A DNA stretch of 64,000 nt from Paenibacillus puerhi (GCF_009846885.1 NZ_WUWM01000017.1:1-64000); one strand, 5' to 3'. Shown: positions 1 through 8,123, counted from the first letter of the stretch. Notes: generated from the letters alone by a model not told the origin. Program-made: numbers and translations.

Positions 1-43
1 TACGTCCGGACCATTCCTTTCGACGCTGCTCTTTGTTCGACAT
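1..43 (-). CDS. IS66-family accessory protein TnpA, N-terminal fragment
   Basis: Only the first 14 residues are in the window (MSNKEQRRKEWSGR); the gene runs off the left edge. An AGGAGG ribosome site lies a few bases upstream of the ATG. The opening resembles the small first protein of IS66-type elements, a helix-turn-helix protein needed with TnpB and TnpC for transposition. The adjacent DNA ends in an IS66-like GTAAGCG terminus, which supports the call. The fragment is short, so the assignment is moderate. Confidence 0.55.
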   Translation of the reverse strand, partial: MSNKEQRRKEWSGR

Positions 44-127
44 GGGGCAACCTCCTGTTTGATTGGGTTGCCCTTATCTTCTCATGATTGGCCGTGAGGT
101 AGAAGGTGGGTTGGGTTTGACGCTTAC
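1..127. mobile_element. end of an IS66-family insertion sequence
   Basis: On the minus strand the element begins GTAAGCGTCAAACCC at 127 and runs leftwards into the tnpA start at 43. IS66 elements usually begin GTAA and carry a non-coding lead before tnpA. The boundary falls inside the stop codon of the neighbouring redoxin gene, so the insertion has set that gene's 3' end. The other end and the target duplication lie outside the window. Confidence 0.55.
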
Positions 128-573
128 TTTGAAAAGGAAAGGTTATCTTGGCTCAATTCCCTAAGTTTTAGTAACTCTTCTATGGTGTCAATTTGAAAAC
201 CACTGATAACCTTATTGCCATTGCCGATTTTGTAAAAGAACGGGGTCTTAGTCACTCTAAAAGAAGAGAAATTCTCATATGAGATAACCATAAAAGAAAA
301 GTTATAAAATTTTTTTATTTCTTCGTTTTCTTCAGGCTCGCCATCTGTCACTAGAATGAATTCGTGATCAAGATTTGCTACAAATTCCTGTAGTTTTGGC
401 AACAACTTAGCGCAAAACGAACAGCCCAAAGAGAGAAATCCAATTAAGTAGTTTTCAGTACTGGGAAAATGAGAAATTAGATCGCTGGGAAATAACTCAT
501 CTTTTCCATAAGGCAGTTGCTTTGCTTTTCTATTCTCTTTGGCAAACAATTTCTTTAAATCAGTTAAGGACAT
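124..573 (-). CDS. thioredoxin-fold protein, 3' end set by IS66
   Basis: A 149-residue predicted redoxin. A CxxC redox site (CSFC) sits near residue 52 after a beta strand, and a cis-proline-type segment (TKTPFF) sits near residue 108, as in TlpA/MauD-like proteins. No signal peptide is visible. Its ATG overlaps the end of the upstream redoxin gene by 10 bases, so translation is probably coupled. The TAA stop is supplied by the terminal GTAA of the IS66 element, so the natural C-terminus may be lost. The thioredoxin core looks complete. Base composition is much more AT-rich than the genes after 4.4 kb, suggesting transfer. Substrate unknown. Confidence 0.7.
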   Translation of the reverse strand: MSLTDLKKLFAKENRKAKQLPYGKDELFPSDLISHFPSTENYLIGFLSLGCSFCAKLLPKLQEFVANLDHEFILVTDGEPEENEEIKKFYNFSFMVISYENFSSFRVTKTPFFYKIGNGNKVISGFQIDTIEELLKLRELSQDNLSFSK

Positions 574-1076
574 GCTATTTGCCCCCCAATTTCTGAAGAT
601 CCTGCTACCTCAGACAAATTTTGCGATGGCAGTATACTAATAGGTTCTAATAATTTTTCAAGCCAATAGTCACTCGTTGCACCGTTCTCCCTTAAAACTT
701 GTCCAAGTTTGTTCAAAGCATAGCCTCTTGGAAAGTACCGAATTCTCAGCTTTTTAAGCATCGTATCTTTAGGGACAGTATATATTTTGGGGATTTTTTC
801 GCCAAAAAAAGTTTTGAAGACAGGTAGATTTATATTGTCAGTATGTATCAATACAGCAACATTGTATGTGTTATTTGTAATTTTTGATAAGTATATGTCT
901 AAAGCCTCAATAGAGCTTAGGCAACTTTCACAATCCGTTGTGAAACAGAACAAAAGCAAATGATCAGTTATCAAATCGTAGAGTTTTACTTCTTCGTTGT
1001 CACTACCATATATTGAAACGTTGGAAACATAGTCTCCTACTTCCAAAATACCCTTATAAAACTTGTTTTCGCTCAT
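564..1076 (-). CDS. TlpA/AhpC-like redoxin domain protein
   Basis: About 170 residues starting MSENKFYKG. I chose this start because AAGGAG lies 11 bases upstream; an in-frame upstream ATG at 1145 has no such site. A C-x-x-C motif (DCESC) follows a hydrophobic strand near residue 50, as in TlpA-type thiol-disulfide proteins, and a late YFPRGYALN segment resembles the cis-proline region. It probably acts as a redox partner of the overlapping downstream redoxin. Paired redoxins of this kind are sometimes found beside exported-peptide genes, but no such target is clear here. AT-rich. Confidence 0.65.
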   Translation of the reverse strand: MSENKFYKGILEVGDYVSNVSIYGSDNEEVKLYDLITDHLLLFCFTTDCESCLSSIEALDIYLSKITNNTYNVAVLIHTDNINLPVFKTFFGEKIPKIYTVPKDTMLKKLRIRYFPRGYALNKLGQVLRENGATSDYWLEKLLEPISILPSQNLSEVAGSSEIGGQIACP

Positions 1077-1245
1077 GTAAGTATATCCACTCCTTTCTTT
1101 CATTTTTTTGTATTTAAAGGAAATCTTTACAATTTCAATGTACATCTTTTTTCAAAATATGTCAATAACTTTCTTGAACCTTGCAATTTCTCATTGAAAT
1201 GTAGCTAAATGGGCAGACCTGTAGTGTAATCGGCAATTCATCGTT

Positions 1246-1428
1246 TCAGGCAGATAGCTTGAGTTGCTTGAGAATATCGAAAAGAGGTTTCTTTTCGAGA
1301 GCCTGCTGATACACATAGACGATGATCTGTCCAAAAAACTCTTCTCGGATGCGGCGCACCACATCCCCAAGCGTCAAATCTGACTGCTGCTCGTTCCAGT
1401 TTTGTCGCAGGGATTTGATGTCCTTCTT
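1246..1428 (-). pseudogene. C-terminal remnant of an unidentified protein
   Basis: An open stretch of about 60 codons is preceded in frame by a TAG and has no start codon or ribosome site. It reads KKDIKSLRQNWNEQQ early and ends in QLKLSA before TGA. It looks like the tail of a longer protein, possibly a transposase, but I do not recognise it. It lies between a truncated signal-peptide ORF and the redoxin pair. Confidence 0.4.
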
Positions 1429-1505
1429 CTATTCTAACGTTCGACAAAGGTTCTAAAATCTTGACAGTAAAAATCATCAATTCGACAGCGAAATTTTTGC
1501 AACAG

Positions 1506-1607
1506 TCAAGTAATATTAGATTTTTGTGAATCATTACTTGCGAGAGCAGAAGAAGAGAACGATAAAGTTAAGGCTAAACACATTGTTACTAAAATAGATT
1601 TTTTCAT
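1506..1607 (-). CDS. 33-residue exported peptide or truncated secreted protein
   Basis: ATG is preceded by a strong AGGAGG 9 bases upstream. The product begins MKKSILVTMCLALTLSF, a typical Sec signal peptide, with a likely cleavage after ALA near residue 24. That leaves only about nine mature residues before a TGA. Either this is a very short secreted peptide or, more likely, the N-terminus of a secreted protein cut off by rearrangement, since a foreign fragment begins just downstream. I cannot name the parent protein. Confidence 0.5.
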   Translation of the reverse strand: MKKSILVTMCLALTLSFSSSALASNDSQKSNIT

Positions 1608-1978
1608 TAATTAAGCCCTCCTGTGCGGATTACTTCAGCTGAACCCGCAATTAAGTATACTTAGTGATTGTTCTAAAATTTAAAAGAAAACGTTCAACCA
1701 ACAATAACAGTACTAAAAACCTTCAAAGTCTCTCTAAGCAACGCCTACTATCTTCCATATTTTCCCATGCAATATATTAGACACTTAAAGTCAGTCATAA
1801 GTTACATTCATATATAAGTTTGAATGACCGGTTAGTCCGGGACATGTCAACCAGACCAGCTTTGAGTATGAAAAAACGCCAAGCCGCCCGCAACGGAAGG
1901 CTTAGCGTATATTTTCGTTAAATTGTTGGCAGGACCCCTGGATATAGATAATAGAGTTCTAGACTGAAAAGTATTAGA
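1608..1978. other. AT-rich non-coding stretch
   Basis: I see no credible gene here. It contains the region upstream of the short signal-peptide ORF and, near 1871-1907, a hairpin followed by a T run on the minus strand. Confidence 0.4.
1871..1907 (-). terminator. probable intrinsic terminator
   Basis: CGCCAAGCC and GGCTTAGCG form a 9-bp stem with one mismatch around a short GC-rich loop. Read on the minus strand it is followed by six T. It would end transcription arriving from the right. Confidence 0.5.
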
Positions 1979-2384
1979 ATGGCACATCAAATCGCGTTGC
2001 AGTCTTTTGAAAGAAGCCCGGCTTCCCCTTCTTCGCGCCGGCGGGCGGCTTCATCAAGCAACTGCAGCTCAAGCATTCGGTTCAATTACTCAGACGGCGG
2101 TCTGCTGCAAGTCGGAGCTGCTGCTCCGGTCCCTAGAGGTTTTACCGGAGGCGCCCCGGCCCGATCAACTTGCCGGGAAACGGCGGCGGCCAACTATTTG
2201 GAAGAGCTGATGATTGTATTCCTGAAGCTTATTCAGGATGCGTCCCAACGCGATCGGGCAGGCCGGCGATGGCTGTCGCCGGCTGCGTATCGGAGCTGCG
2301 CTCAGGGCCTTGGGCTTCCGGCGAATGCGATCGGGAGCGATCGGCTTGCCTATGACGACGGCTGCCAGCTGCGCATTCGGCCGA
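1979..2384. other. GC-rich fragment without an identifiable gene
   Basis: This 400-base block is clearly GC-richer than the DNA to its left. It is open in several frames for 60-140 codons, but none has a convincing ribosome site or a recognisable motif. The frames seem to break one another, as in a decayed gene. It forms the 3' flank of the group II intron. Confidence 0.3.
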
Positions 2385-2455
2385 GTAGAGTAGAGAACTG
2401 AAATTTCTTTGGAGGACGCAAGTCCTCCATTTACTTTTCCAGCTCCCCCTTCATC

Positions 2456-2490
2456 AAACCGGACGTGAGGTTTCCCCTCATCCGGCTTTC
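2456..2490 (-). ncRNA. group II intron domain V
   Basis: On the minus strand GAAAGCCGGATGAGG, a GAAA loop and CCTCACGTCCGGTTT fold into the short bulged hairpin typical of domain V, the catalytic core of the ribozyme. It lies downstream of the maturase segment, as expected. It is followed by possible domain VI strands (around 2385-2440) with an inserted GGAGGAC/GTCCTCC hairpin at 2411-2428. Confidence 0.7.
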
Positions 2491-2526
2491 CGATGTTCTT
2501 CTTTCTTCAGCTTTACGGTACTATTC

Positions 2527-3823
2527 CTATCCGACGAGTTTCTTAAGTCCTGCGAATTGAGCCGCCATTGCGATTTGCTTAGACTTGCTATGTTTATTAC
2601 GACGATTGCTTTTCTTGTTCCAGAACAATGTGAGACGCTTTCGGATGTACCAATCGATTTTGTTCAGGAATTTATCGGCGAAGGAATCGAACCCATAATC
2701 GTTTTTCCACCCTTGAATTTTCGGGTTTACCTCTTCCACCATCTTGTTCATCGTCCAGAACAGACGGTTTCTCGGTTTGTCGCTACTTTCACCTTCTGTC
2801 TCATGTTCTTCATCGCCTTCTTTGATGGATAGCTGCGAAGAAGGGAGACCGTTTTATTCCCTTTCAGCTTCTTTGGTATTTTCCGGTGGTGCATCCCCAA
2901 GAAGTCGAATCCCTGTTTATCATCCCACAGGTTGATGAGCTTGGATTTTTCCTTGTTCATTTCCAGTTCCAGTTTTCCGAATACCGTTTTGAGGACATCA
3001 ATCGCCCTCAGCGCTTGTTCTTTGGTTTTGCACAGGATGACGAGATCATCGGCGAATCGCACAAGTGTCCCTGTTTCCGTAAATTTCTTCTCCCGAATCG
3101 TGTCCAGGTAGTTCAGACGGATTTGAAAGTAACGGACTGACGACCCACCTTGTGGGCTACCGAGTTCGGTTTCGTGAAACTGATCATCTTTCACGAATCC
3201 CGCCATTAGCCATTTACGAATCAACTTCAGCACCCGACGGTTGCTGATGCGTTGTTCTACCAGTTGCATCAACTTGTCGTACGCGATGTTGTCAAAGTAG
3301 CCGCGAATGTCGATGTCAACGACCCAATAGACGCCTTTCTTCACCGCCCGGCGAATATGTTTAATTGCTCCGTGCTGGTTTCGCTTTGGTCTGAAGCCGT
3401 ACGAGCAGTCCTTAAAATCTGCTTCCAAGATCGGCTCGATGATCATCTTCGTTGCCATTTGGACAACTCTGTCTCGTATGGCAGGAATACCGAGTGGACG
3501 CATCTTACCGTCTGCTTTCGGTATCTCTTTACGCCTTGCGGGCATTGGATGATAATCCCCATTCTGTAGCGTCTTTTGGATCTCGTTGACGAAACTCTCT
3601 TCGCCGACGTTCTTGACAATGTGGTCGATGGTCATGCCATCTATTCCGCCACTTCCGTCGTTCGCTTTGACCCGTTTCCATGCTTCCCAAAGGATGTCGC
3701 TGCGGTACACTTTGTCGTACAGCGCATGAAATCGCCGCCTCGGATTTTCCTTGGCTGCAAGGTATAGTACGTTATGGAGTTGTTGAGCTTATACTTTGGT
3801 GTAGTTAGCAGGTTTGACTGCAT
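2527..3823 (-). pseudogene. group II intron reverse transcriptase/maturase, frameshifted
   Basis: The intron-encoded protein is recognisable in pieces. MQSNLLTTPKYKLN at 3823 is the N-terminus, but its frame breaks almost at once. The main block (from about 3710) carries the RT palm with VRFADDLVILC (catalytic YADD-type box) and GSPQGG. Just after GSPQGG the expected VVSPLLSN reads in another frame for about ten codons, showing two compensating indels. The maturase X domain (KIQGWKNDYG, near 2720-2527) is in a third frame. At least three shifts make it non-functional unless supplied in trans. Confidence 0.85.
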
Positions 3824-4359
3824 TCACTGACTCTTACCTCCTCCGGTACGTGACCAAAGTAGGGTATTGGCTTTTCGCCGCCCTTCCCTCCGTGAGGTTT
3901 TGTTTTCCTCACTTCACAGGTAGTATGGCCCCCTCCGACTCCCTTCCCACAGCTTGCCACTTCGCCTTTCGGGCTTATAGGGTTGCTCTTTTCGGTATTC
4001 TGCCGTGCGGGGGAGGGTCTCCCTAGTTCCAGACACAACTTTCTGGGCATGCCGTTCCCTTTACACCGGAGAGTTCTTCCGCGCTGCGTTTCCAAGAGCT
4101 TCACGCGTTCCATGGCCTTCGCCCATATGCTCAAGGCTCGGCTCTCTCTTGTCCTTTGCAGGTTCTTTTTAACGATGCGGCAGGATTACATGTTATGGCC
4201 TGCATATTTGCTCGCACTCCCGCAGGAGTTACTTTGTCACGGGGCTTCAACCTTAGGATCTCTCCACCAGCTGCCCGTCAGCTACGAGGCGACTTGGCTC
4301 TTACCTCGACCGGACCTCCACCGGCTAGTTGTGCCTAGCTTGGCTAGGCGCGCAGCACG

Positions 4360-4384
4360 AAAAAAAAGAGCACTATCAGTGCTC
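4360..4384 (-). terminator. rsgI intrinsic terminator, target of the group II intron
   Basis: GAGCAC-TATCA-GTGCTC is a perfect 6-bp stem with eight T following on the minus strand, about 40 bases past the rsgI stop. The intron begins within a few bases of the T run. Confidence 0.85.
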
Positions 4385-4423
4385 CGGATGATCCGCCGTG
4401 GCCGATTCTCGGCCTCTTTTGTC

Positions 4424-6082
4424 CTAGGAACGTCCATCGGAAGAGCCGTTCTTCTTACCGGCGTCTTCCTGCTTCCGTTGCTCTTCGTTCTGCTTCTTTT
4501 TCTGCTCTTCAGCCTGCTTCTTTTTCTGATCCTCGTCCTGTTTCTTCTTCTGCTCTTCAGCCTGTTTCTTTTTCTGCTCTTCGGCCTGCTTCTTTTTCTG
4601 CTCTTCGTCCTGTTTCTTTTTCTGCTCTTCAGCCTGCTTCTTTTTCTGCTCTTCGTCTTGTTTCTTTTTCTGCTCTTCGTCTTGTTTCTTTTTCTGCTCT
4701 TCTGCCTGATTCTTTTTCTGATCCTCAGCCTTCTTCCGCTCAGCTTCCTGCTTTTTTCTTTGTTCCTCTTGCTTCTTCTGTTCTTCCTCTTGCTTCTTGC
4801 GCTGTTCCTCGGCCTTCTTGCGCGCCTCCTCGGCCCGCTTGGCCTCTTCCTTCGGATCGTTCTTGCCTTTCTTGTCGTCATCCTTGTCGCGGGAACCGCC
4901 AGACCCGGATGTGCCTGGCTTAGAGGAGCCTGGCTGGGTTACCGCGGAACCGGGCTTGCCGGTGCTGGAGGAATTTTTCCCCTTATCGTCCTTATCGCTG
5001 TCCTTGTTATTCCGGCTGTTCCCGCTGCTCTTCCGGTCATCGTCGTCATCGTCATCGTTGCGGTTGTTGCCATTTTTACCGGTTGAACCATTTGTTTTCT
5101 TAGGATCGTCCTTCGCATTGGAGGAATTTCCATTCTGATTGCTGCCCGTGCCGGCCTTACCGCTGGATGTCGTTTTATTTTGATCGGCCTTATTGCCTGT
5201 CGTGCTCTTTCCGTTTTTATCCGAGGTTTTTTTCTCCGTCAGCTTTTTATCGAGTTCCCCCGTCTTTTCGTCCTGCACAAGCTGTTTCAGGTCGGCCTTC
5301 GACGGAACGCGGTCCGGTTGGATGGACTGAGCCACCTCCGGCTTGGACTTGGAAATTTGCGTGACCGACTCCTTCTTGAACTGATCAAGCGTCACATCCG
5401 CTCCGCTGTTCTTGGCGTTCAGATAGACCGTGTATTTACCCGTCGAAACTCCATTCTGGCTTGCCGCCTCGCGCACTTCCGCCGGGGCTGCAAAGGCAGC
5501 CACCTGATATTGCTTGGCCTGCTGCGGGTGAGTGGTCTCGATGTGCTTGGTTACCTGCTGCTTCATGCGTTCGGCGATCGATTCGTCGTTCACTTGGCTG
5601 TCCGGCTGCACGACCGTGCTTGAGATGACGATCTCCCCTTCTCCTCTAGCCAAAGCATCGCGCTCGGCATTGTCCAGCAGTCGCTCGGTAACCTGCTCCA
5701 GGTTTTTCCCCTTAAAATCCACCATCTCGATCAATAAGTTTCCGTCATCATTCAGTCCGCGCAGCTCCAATACGTTCTCTTGAACGTCGATTCCGATCTC
5801 GACGCTCGGGTTGATGTCCATGGTTATGTAGGCGACAACCTCGGGACTGCCGAGCTTGCCATTGAAGCTGGCGAACACCACCAGACAGAACACAACCGCC
5901 GCGGCAATAGCCAATCTTGCTGCGACTGAAGGTCTTTTCCAACCGGCGCCGGCCCTTTCGTACTCGATCTCTTCACCAATCTGGCAGGCACGCTTCCGTC
6001 GGGAGACACGCTCGAACCTGCCGTCGGGCCTCATAATGATGTAATGCTTGTTCGTTATTTCCATGATAATGCCTTTATTCAA
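4424..6082 (-). CDS. rsgI: anti-sigma factor RsgI-like
   Basis: A 552-residue membrane protein that should hold SigI inactive. The N-terminal RsgI domain (about 7-50) is cytoplasmic, a single membrane helix spans about 56-74, and an extracytoplasmic alpha/beta domain follows to about 200 (AYITMDINPSVEIGID). The rest is Ser/Asn/Gly/Asp-rich linker with a seven-Asp run, then from about residue 410 a coiled-coil of EEQKKKQ-type octads. The TTG start overlaps the sigI stop (TTGA); an ATG six codons in is an alternative. C-terminal sensing modules vary in RsgI proteins. Here there is no carbohydrate-binding or enzyme domain, only charged repeat. Confidence 0.9.
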   Translation of the reverse strand: MNKGIIMEITNKHYIIMRPDGRFERVSRRKRACQIGEEIEYERAGAGWKRPSVAARLAIAAAVVFCLVVFASFNGKLGSPEVVAYITMDINPSVEIGIDVQENVLELRGLNDDGNLLIEMVDFKGKNLEQVTERLLDNAERDALARGEGEIVISSTVVQPDSQVNDESIAERMKQQVTKHIETTHPQQAKQYQVAAFAAPAEVREAASQNGVSTGKYTVYLNAKNSGADVTLDQFKKESVTQISKSKPEVAQSIQPDRVPSKADLKQLVQDEKTGELDKKLTEKKTSDKNGKSTTGNKADQNKTTSSGKAGTGSNQNGNSSNAKDDPKKTNGSTGKNGNNRNDDDDDDDRKSSGNSRNNKDSDKDDKGKNSSSTGKPGSAVTQPGSSKPGTSGSGGSRDKDDDKKGKNDPKEEAKRAEEARKKAEEQRKKQEEEQKKQEEQRKKQEAERKKAEDQKKNQAEEQKKKQDEEQKKKQDEEQKKKQAEEQKKKQDEEQKKKQAEEQKKKQAEEQKKKQDEDQKKKQAEEQKKKQNEEQRKQEDAGKKNGSSDGRS

Positions 6083-6918
6083 TTCGCGTCCCCCCCTCTC
6101 TCTGTTTCACTTTCCATCTCTTCCTCCACCACGTCCCGGATATGCAAATAATCCTTCAGATACGGGAACGGCCCGCTGTAGATCAAGGCGACGGTGATGA
6201 TAAACTTGCGGTTGCGCTCCAGCGTTTTGCGGGAAACGCTAACCTGATCGAGCAGTTCCTTGATCGGCAGCATCTTCTTGTTCAGCATCAGCTTCATCAA
6301 TTCCATATCCCCGGAAAGCTTGAAGGCAATACCGAACAAGGCCTGCCTGGAATCATCATGCTTCGGGGCTGCATCCACCAGTTCCTCGAAACGGATGCCG
6401 AATTCCGTCAAAACCCGGCTAAGCTCGATAATTTCACCCTGTCTTTCTTCCATCCCCTTCTGTTTCTCGTAATTCTCGATAGCCTGGTGGATCTCGATAG
6501 GATTTATCGTATGATCCTCTTCATCCTCGACCTCGAATGTGCTGTAAGGAATCTGTCCGGCAAATCGCTGCTCCTTGCGAACATAGTCAATAAGCCGGCG
6601 GCGCATCACCTGTTCGGCAAACCCCAGAAACGAACGTCCCGCCTGCGGGGAGAATTGATTGATTGCCTCGTTGAAGGCGCCGAGCGCTATACTGAACTCG
6701 TCATCCCGTGCCGGATCTACGTACCGTTTGCAAAAACGGCTTGTCACCTTGGCTACATAAGGCTGATAGTCCGTAATAAACTGATTGCGTAAGCGCAGAT
6801 CACCTTCTTGAATCCGAATGACAATCTCTTCCGGAGTGGCAGCCTCTCCGGGAGCCGGGTGGTTTGTCTGACGTTTTCCTAAAAATTTCTTGAATAAAAC
6901 AAGCAGCAACCGTTCCAC
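6079..6918 (-). CDS. sigI: RNA polymerase sigma factor SigI
   Basis: 279 residues with the SigI family layout: a region-2-like block (DDEFSIALGAFNEAINQF, FAEQVMRRRLIDYVRK) and a C-terminal helix-turn-helix (VSVSRKTLERNRKFI). It directs RNA polymerase to stress or cell-surface genes when released by RsgI. It is followed by rsgI with a 4-base overlap. The GTG at 6918 is the longest start. A TTG three codons in, at 6909, has a better placed GAGGTGG and fits the predicted promoter, so it may be the real one. Confidence 0.92.
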   Translation of the reverse strand: MERLLLVLFKKFLGKRQTNHPAPGEAATPEEIVIRIQEGDLRLRNQFITDYQPYVAKVTSRFCKRYVDPARDDEFSIALGAFNEAINQFSPQAGRSFLGFAEQVMRRRLIDYVRKEQRFAGQIPYSTFEVEDEEDHTINPIEIHQAIENYEKQKGMEERQGEIIELSRVLTEFGIRFEELVDAAPKHDDSRQALFGIAFKLSGDMELMKLMLNKKMLPIKELLDQVSVSRKTLERNRKFIITVALIYSGPFPYLKDYLHIRDVVEEEMESETERGGDAN

Positions 6919-6930
6919 CTCACACTAAAA

Positions 6931-6961
6931 TTTTCGCTGTTCTCTATGGGATTGCGGGGGT
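6931..6961 (-). promoter_or_regulatory. candidate SigI-type promoter of sigI-rsgI
   Basis: ACCCCC (6961-6956) and CGAAAA (6936-6931) are 19 bases apart, resembling the C-rich -35 and CGA -10 elements reported for SigI promoters. A start near 6925 would leave a short leader just long enough for the TTG start. Prediction only. Confidence 0.4.
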
Positions 6962-7075
6962 ATGTTCCTCGCCATCCGGCCTATTTGCACCTTATATTTT
7001 CAAGCGAATTTTTTCCTAATATATGACAGCGGGAAGCAAGCTCTCGGACAGCCGGTAAACAGCCCTCGCGACATG

Positions 7076-7216
7076 AAAAAAACGTCCCCTGCCCGCCTGT
7101 AGATACGCGGTCGGAAAGTCCAGACCGCAGTCTTCATACAGCCGTTCGCACGCCAAGCCCTCTCTGCCTTTAGGAACCAAGGCCGAGCAAGCGTATGGCA
7201 TAAGGGACGTTTTTCG
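7076..7216 (-). ncRNA. candidate structured RNA or long-range terminator
   Basis: AAAAACGTCCC (7078-7088) and GGGACGTTTTT (7204-7214) are perfect complements closing a 115-base interior. Inside, CTGTA/TACAG and GCGGTC/GACCGC stack into one arm (7097-7142). CGTTCGC/GCAAGCG (one mismatch) with GCCTT/AAGGC make a second (7143-7194). On the minus strand the fold ends in seven T. It lies 13 bases after the zinc-ribbon gene and before sigI. I do not recognise the class. Confidence 0.35.
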
Positions 7217-7227
7217 GTATGCGGCTA

Positions 7228-7656
7228 TCAGGACAGTCCGCGTATCGTTTTCTTGCTTTTGAGCTTGTTCCTGCGCTGGCTCAGCACATGAAGCCGTTTT
7301 TTCAACTGCTCTTCCCACTCGGCATCCCCGATATCTTTGGCCACCGTCAACAGATCCAGCGCCATATCGACCTGGCTGCGCACGACCTCGAGGGGCTCCT
7401 CGTTCTCATGATTCACGCAGTTTTCAAGGAGCTCCGACTGATCGCGCTGCTCGACATACTCAGCGAAATCAACCTCCGGGGCGCCGTCCCCATGCGCATA
7501 CTCAGCCAAAATCTCATATTCGTTCTCCACCAGATGGTGGACTTCTACGCGATGACATACCGGGCAGAACATCAGAGGCACATTGTGAATCTGCGTTCGG
7601 ATATGTTTTAGCGTTCCCTTAGTCCCCAACATACTGGCTCCGCAACAAAAACTCAT
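7228..7656 (-). CDS. small zinc-ribbon-like conserved protein
   Basis: 142 residues. Two Cys pairs (FCCG near residue 4 and CPVCH near residue 32) suggest a zinc ribbon like that of YgiT-type proteins. The C-terminal half is acidic then basic helix (EEQLKKRLHVLSQRRNKLKSKK). A GGAGGG site is well placed before the ATG. Cytoplasmic, role unknown; perhaps a nucleic-acid or protein-binding factor. Confidence 0.7.
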   Translation of the reverse strand: MSFCCGASMLGTKGTLKHIRTQIHNVPLMFCPVCHRVEVHHLVENEYEILAEYAHGDGAPEVDFAEYVEQRDQSELLENCVNHENEEPLEVVRSQVDMALDLLTVAKDIGDAEWEEQLKKRLHVLSQRRNKLKSKKTIRGLS

Positions 7657-8123
7657 TCACATTCGCCCTCCGTTTCACTTTCTTCTGTCCCTGTACCCTT
7701 TATTCGACCAAAAGCGTCAATAATCCTGCTTTTTCTGTCCGTACGTTTGAAGTTAAATGTTGCCTATTGCCGACAAAGCCGCCATGGCAAGCAAGATTTC
7801 CTCGCCTGGCGCATAATTTGCAGCGCTTACGCAAAAACTTTAGCCAAACCTAGTCAACCAGGCGAGCGCCGCATGACGGTATCGCTGTCCTATTCCAACT
7901 GTATGAAACGAGGATACGGCTTTATGATCACGGCTTTCCTACACGGATTCTCTAGTATTCATCTTACCTGACGGAGTACGCCGCGCAGATGTTGCAGCAA
8001 GCTGCATGCCGGGAGAAGTACCTCTCCGAAGGGGATAAGACCTCCCTGAATGGCCTTCTACAATCGGTGAGTATGTCATATAGATGAAAGTACAGCGGCT
8101 ACCCGAGAGGAGAGAGGTTTTTC
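7657..8123. other. 467-base intergenic region with an inverted repeat
   Basis: No credible gene. CTCGCCTGG (7801-7809) and CCAGGCGAG (7858-7866) are perfect 9-base complements around a 48-base loop. A strong GAGGAGAGAGG precedes the next gene. I could not match it to a known riboswitch. Confidence 0.35.

Larger units (their letters stand above)
2385..4357 (-). mobile_element. group IIC intron, decayed
   Basis: A retroelement of about 1.97 kb on the minus strand. The 5' end lies at about 4353-4358, directly after the T run of an intrinsic terminator, which is the classic class C target. A domain V-like hairpin is at 2456-2490, and the 3' end is proposed at 2385 (CTCTACTCTAC), the usual class C style of ending. 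The internal reverse transcriptase is frameshifted in at least three places. Exact splice sites are inferred by pattern. Confidence 0.75.

Noticed and set aside
1979..2401. Three overlapping open frames of 61-140 codons on the plus strand
   Set aside because: High GC makes stops rare; the frames conflict and none shows a known motif or start site.
3983..5086. A long plus-strand frame rich in Leu/Phe runs
   Set aside because: It is the antisense shadow of the RsgI Glu/Lys repeats and the intron.
7016..7318. A 100-codon open frame on the minus strand overlapping the zinc-ribbon gene
   Set aside because: It has no ribosome site, overlaps the end of a better gene by 91 bases, and runs through the hairpin structure. 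Not called as a gene.
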